A stretch of DNA of 64,000 nt from NCBI RefSeq assembly GCF_964332355.1, contig NZ_OZ201293.1:2232001-2296000 (forward strand), read 5' to 3'. This document shows, one piece after another, positions 37,084-44,334 of this stretch; within the stretch, counting starts at the first letter, position 1; each line of letters starts with the position of its first letter. The stretch comes from Imbroritus primus (GTDB lineage Bacteria > Pseudomonadota > Gammaproteobacteria > Burkholderiales > Burkholderiaceae). A program made the translations under genes and the position numbers. The notes beneath the pieces are model-generated. The model saw nothing but the letters and a program-made list of their open reading frames with translations, was not told the origin of the DNA and ran no database searches.

Positions 37084-37545
37084 ATGAGCGACAAGATCAC
37101 CATCTGGTTCCTGAACGGCCCCAACGCCAATCTCTATGGCCTGGACGCCAACAAGACGTATGGCAGCGACAGCTTTCCCGTGCTGCAATCGCGCTGCGAG
37201 CAGAAGGCGGCCTCCATCAACGCCGAGTTCCGCTTCCTGCAGTCGAACTACGAAGGCCAGCTGGTGGACTGGATCCAGGAAGCGCGCGGCGTGGCGGACG
37301 GCATCATCATCAATGCTGCCGGCCTGACCTACTCCTCGGTGCCCATCCTCGATGCCCTGTTGTCGTTCCCCGGCAAGATCATCGAAACGCATATGAGCAA
37401 CATCTGGAAGCGCGAATCGTTCCGCCACCATTCGTATATCTCCAAGGTGGCCGATGGCGTCATCGCCGGCCTCGGCGGCGACGGCTACGAACTGGCCATC
37501 GAAGCCATCGCGCAGCTGGTACGCAAGAGCAAGGCAGCAGCCTGA
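37084..37545 (+). CDS. Type II dehydroquinate-dehydratase-like protein with altered active site
   Basis: A 153-residue flavodoxin-like protein clearly of the AroQ family: NGPNANLYG, the lid with Tyr26, LQSNYEGQLVDWIQEA, INAAG, IETHMSNIWKRESFRHHSY and GVIAGLGGDGYELA. Tyr26, Asn78, His103 and Arg114 match the usual active site. However, the lid arginine of the normal xRxPxxYG motif is Asp21, and the histidine of THTS is Tyr83. Both normally contact the substrate. Together with its place in a catabolic operon this argues against a shikimate-pathway role and for a related reaction on another substrate. It lies 60 bases after the GST gene. Confidence 0.88.
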   Translation: MSDKITIWFLNGPNANLYGLDANKTYGSDSFPVLQSRCEQKAASINAEFRFLQSNYEGQLVDWIQEARGVADGIIINAAGLTYSSVPILDALLSFPGKIIETHMSNIWKRESFRHHSYISKVADGVIAGLGGDGYELAIEAIAQLVRKSKAAA

Positions 37546-37620
37546 CCGACGCATGGGGCGTGGCAGCATGCCACGCCTGCCCTGCCATCCCTGCCCTCTT
37601 TTTTCAAAGCCTCTGCCACG

Positions 37621-38577
37621 ATGCCGATTTCTGAAGCCATCCCCTCCGGTACGCTCGCCTTCTACAGCGCCTTTGACGACTTTGAAACGTGGAAGCGCGC
37701 GCTGCAGGCCCAGCTGCCGAACCTGAAGGTCATCCACTCCAGAGAAATCACCGACCCGGCCGATATTCACTACGTGCTCGCCTGGAAGCCGCCTGAGAAT
37801 TTCTTTGCCGGCATGACCAACCTGCGCCTCATCATTAATCTGGGTGCGGGTGTCGATTCATTGGTCAAGCGCCAGGACCTGCCGCCGGGCATTCCTATCA
37901 CGCGCCTCACCGATCCGCAGATGTCGCGCATGATGGCCGGCTATGTGCTGTTCGCCGTGCTGCGTCATGCCCGCGACATCCCGTATTTCGAACAGGCACA
38001 GCGACGCGGAGAATGGACCTATCGCCATCCCCGCTCACCGGAAGAGACGCGCGTCGCCGTGCTCGGACTCGGCCAGCTGGGTGCGAAAGCGGCCCATGAA
38101 CTGCAACGCCAGGGATTCCGGGTACTCGGCTGGTCGCGCAGCCCGGCGCAGATCGAAGGCGTGGAATGTCATGCCGGACTGGACACGCTCGACACCGTGC
38201 TGGAACAGGCCGACATTCTCGTCGTGATGCTGCCGCTCACGCCGCAGACGGCCGGCATCCTCGACCGCACGCGGCTTCAGAAGCTGCCGCGCGGCGCGGT
38301 GCTCATCAATGTGGCACGCGGTGCGCTGGTCGATCAGGCGGCGCTCACGGAACTGCTCCAGAGCGGCCATCTCGGCGGCGCCACGCTCGACGTGTTCGAA
38401 CGCGAGCCCTTGCCCGCAGGGGATCCGCTGTGGAGCATGCCGAATGTGCTGATCACACCCCACCTGGCCTCGGTGGCGATTCCATCCTCGGCGGCAACGC
38501 AGATTGCGGAAAACATCATGCGCGTTTCTGCCGGCCAGGCGCCGGAGAACATCATCGATCCCGCGCGCGGATATTGA
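37621..38577 (+). CDS. D-2-hydroxyacid dehydrogenase, glyoxylate/hydroxypyruvate reductase A type
   Basis: A 318-residue NAD(P)-dependent enzyme that interconverts 2-oxo and D-2-hydroxy acids. The catalytic set is complete: Arg in INVARGALVDQ, Glu in VFEREPLPAGDPLW and His in TPHLAS. The nucleotide-binding motif is VLGLGQLGAKAAHEL near residue 146, and NLGAGVDSLV is typical of GhrA-like members. It closes the operon that starts with the ABC ATPase and is followed by a terminator. Together with the FMN oxidase it hints that the pathway ends in a 2-oxo or 2-hydroxy acid. Confidence 0.92.
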   Translation: MPISEAIPSGTLAFYSAFDDFETWKRALQAQLPNLKVIHSREITDPADIHYVLAWKPPENFFAGMTNLRLIINLGAGVDSLVKRQDLPPGIPITRLTDPQMSRMMAGYVLFAVLRHARDIPYFEQAQRRGEWTYRHPRSPEETRVAVLGLGQLGAKAAHELQRQGFRVLGWSRSPAQIEGVECHAGLDTLDTVLEQADILVVMLPLTPQTAGILDRTRLQKLPRGAVLINVARGALVDQAALTELLQSGHLGGATLDVFEREPLPAGDPLWSMPNVLITPHLASVAIPSSAATQIAENIMRVSAGQAPENIIDPARGY

Positions 38578-38663
38578 GTCGCGCTGGAATCAGGCAGAAA
38601 TCAAGCCGGAAGGTGAGATATCAGGCAGCGACCGGCGCAAGGCCGGTCGTGTGAGAGGAAGGC

Positions 38664-38697
38664 GCGCCGCAGTCGTTCTGCACTGCGGCGCTTGTTG
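38664..38697 (+). terminator. Terminator after the GhrA-like gene
   Basis: The 10-base arms GCGCCGCAGT (38664-38673) and ACTGCGGCGC (38682-38691) pair perfectly around an 8-base loop and are followed by TTGTTG on the plus strand. A smaller hairpin, GACCGGC/GCCGGTC, lies just upstream at 38630-38648. Confidence 0.75.
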
Positions 38698-38705
38698 CTC
38701 AGGCC

Positions 38706-39044
38706 TCAGACGGCGGCTTCGTCCTGTTCGCCAGTACGAATGCGGATGACGCGTTCGATATCCGTGACGAAGATCTTGCCGTCACCGATCTTGCCGGTAT
38801 GCGCGGCCTTCACCACCGCGTCGATGACCGACTCACACTGGTTTTCCGCAACCACGACTTCAATCTTGATCTTTGGCAGGAAGTCGACCACATACTCCGC
38901 GCCGCGGTACAGCTCGGTATGACCCTTCTGGCGTCCGAACCCTTTCACCTCGGTCACGGTGAGGCCCGTCACGCCAACGTCGGCGAGCGCCTCGCGCACT
39001 TCGTCCAGCTTGAAGGGTTTGATGATGGCGGTGATTTGCTTCAT
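38706..39044 (-). CDS. glnB: PII nitrogen regulatory protein
   Basis: A 112-residue PII signal protein that reports 2-oxoglutarate, ATP/ADP and glutamine status to NtrB, ATase and other targets. The T-loop ELYRGAEYVVDFLPK carries Tyr51, the uridylylation site, and the B-loop KIGDGKIFV binds ATP. The N-terminus is MKQITAIIKPFKLDEVREAL. It could be called glnB or glnK; there is no amtB next to it, which favours glnB. It converges on the catabolic island's terminator. Confidence 0.93.
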   Translation of the reverse strand: MKQITAIIKPFKLDEVREALADVGVTGLTVTEVKGFGRQKGHTELYRGAEYVVDFLPKIKIEVVVAENQCESVIDAVVKAAHTGKIGDGKIFVTDIERVIRIRTGEQDEAAV

Positions 39045-39270
39045 AACGCGTCCTGGAGTCTAGATTGGGAAATGTCCGTCGCCGGCGGCGCGCCGCATGG
39101 CGCAGACACGCCTTACGACACGGCAGGGATACGCCATGATTCTACCCGTAACCGATGGAATTGCCAGCATCGACGCCGCATTTCGCGCGTGTGACAGGCG
39201 CTGCGACTGGCTTTCCGGTACCATCGAAGCATCTCGTCATTGACCTCTGCGCTCCACTTCGCAACCGCAC

Positions 39271-40578
39271 ATGCAGCAGTCCCGACCGTCGCCGCATCCC
39301 ACCGCCGCTTCCGCCGATGCATCGGCGACTACCGGCGACTACACAGCCGGGAAAACGGCAGGCGAAACAGCAGACAACGCCACCAGCAACGACACCGAAG
39401 CGCCGCCGACGGAACGCCTGCGCATCGTCACGGACCTCGCCGAAATCGACGCCGCTGCCTGGGACGATCTCGTCGGCCGCAGCATGCAGCCCACGCCGTT
39501 CCTGAAGCACGCTTTCCTGCACGCCCTGCACGCCACCGGCTGTGCGGCGCCAGACAGCGGCTGGACCCCGCAGTTCCTTACGCTCTGGCGCGCAGCGAAT
39601 ACCGACGACACCGCGTGCTCGGCGCTCGCCGGGGCGGTGCCGTTGTATGCCAAGATGCACTCGTACGGCGAGTATGTGTTTGACTGGGCGTGGGCCAATG
39701 CCTATGCCGAGCATGGGCTGGCGTACTACCCCAAGCTGCTGGCAGCGGTACCGTTTACGCCCGTGGAAGGCAGCCGTTTGATCGCAGCCGATCCGGCTGC
39801 GCAGTCAAGCTTGCTGGAGACCCTGCTCGATGCCGCGCAGCGCAGTGGCATGTCATCGCTGCATCTGCTGTATCCGCCAGCTGCGGAAGCCGAGCGCATG
39901 GCGCAGGCGGGCATGCTGATGCGCCAAGGGGTGCAGTTTCACTGGACCAATCCTGGGTACGCGGACTTCGAGGCATTCCTTGCCTCGCTCGAGCAGAAGA
40001 AACGCAAGAACATCCGCGCCGAACGCCGCAAGGTCCGCGAGGCCGGCATCACGTTCCGCCACCTGCCGGGCGCAACGATCAACGAGACGGACTGGATCTT
40101 CTTCGAGCGCTGCTATCGGCAGACCTATCGCGAGCACCACTCCACGCCCTATCTCAACCTCGCTTTCTTCCAGCAGATCGGCGCGACCATGCCGGAACAT
40201 CTGCACATGGTGGTGGCGCAACGTGAGGGCCGCGACATCGCGGCCTCGCTGCTCGTGGTCGATCATGCGGCAGAGCGCAGCACGCTGTATGGACGCTACT
40301 GGGGCGCGCTTGAACACCATCCCTGCCTGCATTTTGAAACGGCCTACTACCAGCCACTGGAATTCTGCATTGCCGCCGGCATCCGCACCTTCGAAGGCGG
40401 CGCGCAGGGCGAGCACAAGATGGCGCGGGGTTTCCTGCCCGTGACGACCCATTCGGCACACTGGCTCGCGCATCCGGACTTTGCCGATGCGGTGGAGCGC
40501 TTTCTGGCACGCGAGCGGCCGGGCGTTGCAGCCTATGTCGATGAGTTAAACGAGCGCTCGCCGTTCCGGCGCAGCTAG
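39271..40578 (+). CDS. GNAT-superfamily acyltransferase, peptidogalycan/DUF482 type
   Basis: A 435-residue protein. The first 40 residues are Thr/Ala-rich and probably disordered. The rest matches the DUF482 family: RIVTDLAEIDAAAWDDLVG, PTPFLKHAFLHALHATGCA, KKRKNIRAERRKVREAGI and FEGGAQGEHKMARGFLPV. These are FemAB/GNAT-fold proteins of unknown substrate, once named peptidogalycan biosynthesis proteins. It is divergent from the PII gene and converges on ppa. Confidence 0.88.
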   Translation: MQQSRPSPHPTAASADASATTGDYTAGKTAGETADNATSNDTEAPPTERLRIVTDLAEIDAAAWDDLVGRSMQPTPFLKHAFLHALHATGCAAPDSGWTPQFLTLWRAANTDDTACSALAGAVPLYAKMHSYGEYVFDWAWANAYAEHGLAYYPKLLAAVPFTPVEGSRLIAADPAAQSSLLETLLDAAQRSGMSSLHLLYPPAAEAERMAQAGMLMRQGVQFHWTNPGYADFEAFLASLEQKKRKNIRAERRKVREAGITFRHLPGATINETDWIFFERCYRQTYREHHSTPYLNLAFFQQIGATMPEHLHMVVAQREGRDIAASLLVVDHAAERSTLYGRYWGALEHHPCLHFETAYYQPLEFCIAAGIRTFEGGAQGEHKMARGFLPVTTHSAHWLAHPDFADAVERFLARERPGVAAYVDELNERSPFRRS

Positions 40579-40613
40579 ACGCGGGGGCACGCCCCGGTGG
40601 ATGGGCCTGCGCC

Positions 40614-40638
40614 CGCCAGCCGGGGGAGCCGGCTGGCG
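40614..40638. terminator. Hairpin between converging GNAT and ppa genes
   Basis: The 10-base arms CGCCAGCCGG and CCGGCTGGCG pair around GGGAG in the 77-base gap. There is no T tract on either side, so the termination role is tentative. Confidence 0.4.
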
Positions 40639-40655
40639 ACGGCGCATGCAGGGAA

Positions 40656-41183
40656 TTACTCTTTGTAGTTCTTGACGCCGTCGGCGATTTCCTTGTGGGC
40701 TTCTTCGATGCCGGCCCAGCCTTCCACCTTCACCCACTTGCCCGCTTCGAGCGCCTTGTAGTTCTCGAAGAAATGCTTGATCTGGTCGAGCAGGTTCTGG
40801 GACACGTCCGACAGGCCGGTCATGTGCGCGGTTGCCGGGCTCAGCTTGTTAATCGGCACGACGATCAGCTTGGCATCCTCGCCGCCCTCGTCGGTCATCT
40901 TCAGCATGCCGAGTGCACGGCAGCGCACCACGCAGCCCGGAATCAGCGGGAACGGCGTGAGCACCAGCGCATCCACGGGATCGCCGTCACCGGCCAGGGT
41001 CTTGGGGATGAAGCCGTAGTTGGCGGGGTAGCGCATGCCGGTGCCGATGAAACGGTCCACCACCAGCATGCCGGTTTCCTTGTCGGCTTCGTACTTGACG
41101 GGGTCGCTTTGCGCGGAAATTTCGATGATGACGTTGAAGTCGTTGGGGATGTCCTTGCCCGCCGATACGAGGTTGAAGCTCAT
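40656..41183 (-). CDS. ppa: Inorganic pyrophosphatase
   Basis: A 175-residue family I enzyme that hydrolyses pyrophosphate and so drives biosynthetic reactions. The metal-binding signature DGDPVDALVL is present near residue 66, along with YPANYGFIPKT and EDAKLIVVP. The length is that of the bacterial hexameric enzyme. It stands alone between converging and divergent neighbours. Confidence 0.96.
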   Translation of the reverse strand: MSFNLVSAGKDIPNDFNVIIEISAQSDPVKYEADKETGMLVVDRFIGTGMRYPANYGFIPKTLAGDGDPVDALVLTPFPLIPGCVVRCRALGMLKMTDEGGEDAKLIVVPINKLSPATAHMTGLSDVSQNLLDQIKHFFENYKALEAGKWVKVEGWAGIEEAHKEIADGVKNYKE

Positions 41184-41373
41184 GCAGTTCTCCAGAAGCC
41201 GTTTTGAGGATGGCGAATTATAGCTTTTTCGGGCTTGCGCGAAGCTGACATCGCTGCATCGGGCGCCGTCCGGCGCACATGGCTGGTGACCAGTCCGGTC
41301 GTTTCGTAGCGGCTTCGCGCGGGCCGGTCATCATTGTGGGCGATAATGGCGGGACGTTTTACAGGAAGCTCTC

Positions 41374-42804
41374 ATGCAGGCCCAGCACTTCATTGGCAAC
41401 CGGTGGCTGTCGCCCGACTCCGGCTTGCGCATCAAAATGTTCGATCCGTCCGACGGACAACCGTTTGCGGAAATCGCCCGCGGCAACACCACGGATATCA
41501 ATGTGGCCGTCAATGCGGCCCGCAAGGCGTTCGATACAGTGTGGTCGCCGCTCACGCCGCTGGCCCGTGCACGGGCGCTGACGCGCATCGCCCACGTACT
41601 CTCGGCCCACGAGGCCGAACTGACCGCGCTCGAATCGCGCGACACCGGCAAACCCGTGGCCCAGGCCCGGCGCGATGTGCGCGGGTTGATCCGCTATTTC
41701 GAGTTCTACGCCGGCGCGGTCGACAAGCTGCACGGCGACACGCTGCCCAGCGCGCCGGGCCGCACGGTGATGACGGTACGCGAGCCGCATGGCGTCACCG
41801 GGCATATCCTGCCGTGGAACTACCCCTTGCAGATTTTCGGTCGCAGCGTGGCCGCGGCGCTGGCTGCCGGCAATTGCTGCGTCGTCAAGCCGGCAGAAGA
41901 TGCCTGCCTCTCGCTGTTGCGCGTCGCCGAACTCTGTGCCGAGGCAGAACTGCCGGAAGGCGTGCTGAACATCGTCACCGGTTATGGCCACGAAGCTGGC
42001 GCGGCGCTGGCGCGGCATGCAGGTGTCGGCCACCTGTCATTCACGGGCTCGCCGGAAACGGGTCGCGTGGTTGCGCAGATGGCGGCCGAACACTTCATGC
42101 CGGTGACGCTCGAACTCGGCGGCAAGTCGCCCCAGATCGTCTTCGCCGATGCCGATGTCGATGCCCTGGTGCCGGTGGTGGTCGACAGTATCGTCGCCAG
42201 CGCGGGCCAGACCTGCTCCGCGGGCAGCCGCCTGCTGGTGGAACGGCCGCTCTATGGTGCCCTGCTCGACCGTCTTGCCATGGTGTTCGAGAGCCTGCGT
42301 GTTGGTCCTGCGGCACAGGACCTGGACTGCGGTCCGCTCATCAACCGCAAGCAGCAGCAGCGCGTCTGGGATTTCCTCTCGGATGCCCAGCATGCGGGCA
42401 TTGCAGTGATGGCGCAGGGCGAAATCGTGGCCGATGCGCCCGAGTCAGGTTACTATCAGGCGCCGATCCTGTTGCGCGACGTGCCGCCTGCGCATCGCGT
42501 CGCACAGGAGGAGATCTTCGGCCCGGTGCTGTCGGCCATGCCGTTCGACACCGAAGCCGAAGCGCTGCAACTGGCCAATGGCACGCCCTATGGCCTGGCG
42601 GCCGGTATCTGGACGCGCGACGGCGCACGACAACTGCGGCTCGCGCGCACTGTGCGCGCGGGACAGGTGTTCGTCAACCACTACGGCGGCGGCGTGGAAC
42701 TGCCTTTCGGCGGCATGGGCCAGTCAGGCTATGGCCGCGAGAAAGGCATGGAAGCGCTGACCGGATTCACGACCCTGAAAACGATTTCGATACACCATGG
42801 GTAA
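41374..42804 (+). CDS. Aldehyde dehydrogenase family protein
   Basis: A 476-residue NAD(P)-dependent dehydrogenase. The catalytic Glu is in VTLELGGKSPQIVF near residue 247, the catalytic Cys in GQTCSAGSRLLV near 282, and the cofactor-binding FTGSPETGR and the late EEIFGPVLS are intact. It resembles betaine-aldehyde or aminoaldehyde dehydrogenases in general layout, but the substrate is not certain. Its last eight bases overlap the next gene, so the two are translationally coupled. Confidence 0.93.
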   Translation: MQAQHFIGNRWLSPDSGLRIKMFDPSDGQPFAEIARGNTTDINVAVNAARKAFDTVWSPLTPLARARALTRIAHVLSAHEAELTALESRDTGKPVAQARRDVRGLIRYFEFYAGAVDKLHGDTLPSAPGRTVMTVREPHGVTGHILPWNYPLQIFGRSVAAALAAGNCCVVKPAEDACLSLLRVAELCAEAELPEGVLNIVTGYGHEAGAALARHAGVGHLSFTGSPETGRVVAQMAAEHFMPVTLELGGKSPQIVFADADVDALVPVVVDSIVASAGQTCSAGSRLLVERPLYGALLDRLAMVFESLRVGPAAQDLDCGPLINRKQQQRVWDFLSDAQHAGIAVMAQGEIVADAPESGYYQAPILLRDVPPAHRVAQEEIFGPVLSAMPFDTEAEALQLANGTPYGLAAGIWTRDGARQLRLARTVRAGQVFVNHYGGGVELPFGGMGQSGYGREKGMEALTGFTTLKTISIHHG

Positions 42805-43036
42805 TATCAACTTCATGTCGGTCGCTGCGGCGATCTTCTTTTTCTGGATGGGCTGGCACGTCAACCACAAGCGCGCCACCAATCCGTCCGCCATGCCGCG
42901 CCTGAAGGCGCTGATGAATCTCTTCGGCGACGTGCTGGGATCCCGCGTCCACTGGTGCATCTATGTGGTGCTGCCGTTCCTGCTGGGCGTGATGCTGGTG
43001 ATCAACGCACTGCGCGGACGCGGCATCTTCAACTGA
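42797..43036 (+). CDS. Small membrane protein coupled to the aldehyde dehydrogenase gene
   Basis: A 79-residue protein with two hydrophobic segments, FMSVAAAIFFFWMGWHV near the N-terminus and WCIYVVLPFLLGVMLVINAL near the C-terminus, joined by a basic loop. Its ATG lies within the end of the aldehyde dehydrogenase gene. I do not recognise a family. The overlap supports a real gene, and the loop charge suggests a hairpin with both ends outside. Confidence 0.7.
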   Translation: MGNINFMSVAAAIFFFWMGWHVNHKRATNPSAMPRLKALMNLFGDVLGSRVHWCIYVVLPFLLGVMLVINALRGRGIFN

Positions 43037-43085
43037 ACCGTCTGCGCCGAGTCGCCAAGGGCAAGCACCTGAGGCGCCAATGAAA

Positions 43086-43109
43086 ACGGGCGGCCTGAGA
43101 GCCGCCCGT
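43086..43109 (-). terminator. Terminator of the hem operon
   Basis: The 9-base arms ACGGGCGGC and GCCGCCCGT pair perfectly around a 6-base loop. On the minus strand the stem is followed by TTTTC, fitting the end of the hemC-hemDX-hemY transcript. Confidence 0.65.
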
Positions 43110-43136
43110 CCTGCATGAGCCGATCTGCGCCGCAGT

Positions 43137-44330
43137 TCACTCCAGTGCGCACTGGGCTGCCGCGCGATAGTGGCGCTGGGCCTCGTCCGGCCGCTCTGTT
43201 TCCTCGAAGAGCCGGGCCAGCGCCAGGTGGGCCTGCGCACGCAGGCGCGCCGCCTGTTCCGGGTCTGCATACTTGAGGCTGCGCTCCAGGCTGGCCTGCG
43301 CCTTGCCCCAGAGCTGTTCCGCCAGGCACAGGATGCCCAGGGTGTAGAACAGGTCGGCGTCAACCGGATGATCGACCTGCCATTTCTCGGCCTGCTGGAT
43401 CAGCGGCAGCGCCTTGCCGGGCACCGCGCATTCCGCGTAACGGCGCACCAGGCGGCCATCCCATTCGGCCTTGAGCGCCTCTTCCACGATCCGGCGCGCC
43501 TCATCGTGCTGGCCGAGCGCCGCAAAGTGTCCGGCGGCCAGCGCGGCGATCGGCGCTGAACGGCGTTCGTCGGCACTCAATTCCTGCCACAACTGCCGCA
43601 ACCGGTCCGCATCGTGCCGCCGCTCGTCGAGCATGGCCTCGCATGCCGTGCGCTTGAGCCGCGCAGCCACCGTCGGATGCAGGGCATTGCGCTTGTCGAG
43701 CGAGCGTGCAAGGCGCAGTACCTCGGGCCAGTTCTTCAGGTGCTGGTGCGCACGCAAGGCGATGCGCTGCACATGGATCTGGCGCATGCCGGCAGCCTGC
43801 AGCTGCGAGATCTTCTCCAGCGCGGCATCGGCATCGAGATCGTCGACCAGCATCTCGGCGCTCGAGACAAGCCGGGCCTGCTCGCGCTCGGGCGCGGCGA
43901 TTTCCGCCAGCCAGGCATCGCGCCGCCCGCTCTCCTGCATGCGGTGCGCCGCGCGCGCTGCCACCAGTGCCGCGGTCTCGACCTGCGGCTCCCACGCCTG
44001 TGCCTCGCGCGCCAGGCGCTCGGCGCGGCCGAAGCGTCCGGCGAACAGCATCTCCATCGACTCGCGCATGGCGGCCTGTGCACGCAGCATGCGCTTGCGC
44101 TCGCGGTACTGCGCGGCACGCTGCGGCAGGGCCAGCAGATGATTGATGGTCCGCAGCACCGTGTAGATGACGACGAACGCCAGGAACAGCAGCAACAGCG
44201 CGAAGTTGAGCGACAGCTCGATGCGATGCGGCGGATAGAAGATCACCACATTGCTGTGGTTGAATTGCGTGAACAGCGCCAGGCCGACGGCGGCGGACAC
44301 GACAATGGCCAGCCAGAAGAGGATGCGCAT
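43137..44330 (-). CDS. hemY: HemY, haem-biosynthesis-associated TPR membrane protein
   Basis: A 397-residue inner-membrane protein of the proteobacterial HemY family, which is not the protoporphyrinogen oxidase of Gram-positives. Two membrane spans lie at residues 1-22 and about 40-60, and the rest is helical TPR-like sequence (LFYTLGILCLAEQLWGKAQASL near the end). In E. coli it is encoded after hemX. Its exact task in haem synthesis is unresolved. It starts four bases after hemDX and ends at a hairpin terminator. Confidence 0.92.
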   Translation of the reverse strand: MRILFWLAIVVSAAVGLALFTQFNHSNVVIFYPPHRIELSLNFALLLLFLAFVVIYTVLRTINHLLALPQRAAQYRERKRMLRAQAAMRESMEMLFAGRFGRAERLAREAQAWEPQVETAALVAARAAHRMQESGRRDAWLAEIAAPEREQARLVSSAEMLVDDLDADAALEKISQLQAAGMRQIHVQRIALRAHQHLKNWPEVLRLARSLDKRNALHPTVAARLKRTACEAMLDERRHDADRLRQLWQELSADERRSAPIAALAAGHFAALGQHDEARRIVEEALKAEWDGRLVRRYAECAVPGKALPLIQQAEKWQVDHPVDADLFYTLGILCLAEQLWGKAQASLERSLKYADPEQAARLRAQAHLALARLFEETERPDEAQRHYRAAAQCALE

Positions 44331-44334
44331 GGGC

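Noticed and set aside
41334..42905. 523-codon plus-strand frame overlapping the aldehyde dehydrogenase
   Set aside because: It is an out-of-frame shadow with Arg/Gly/Ala-rich content; the 41374 frame carries all catalytic motifs.
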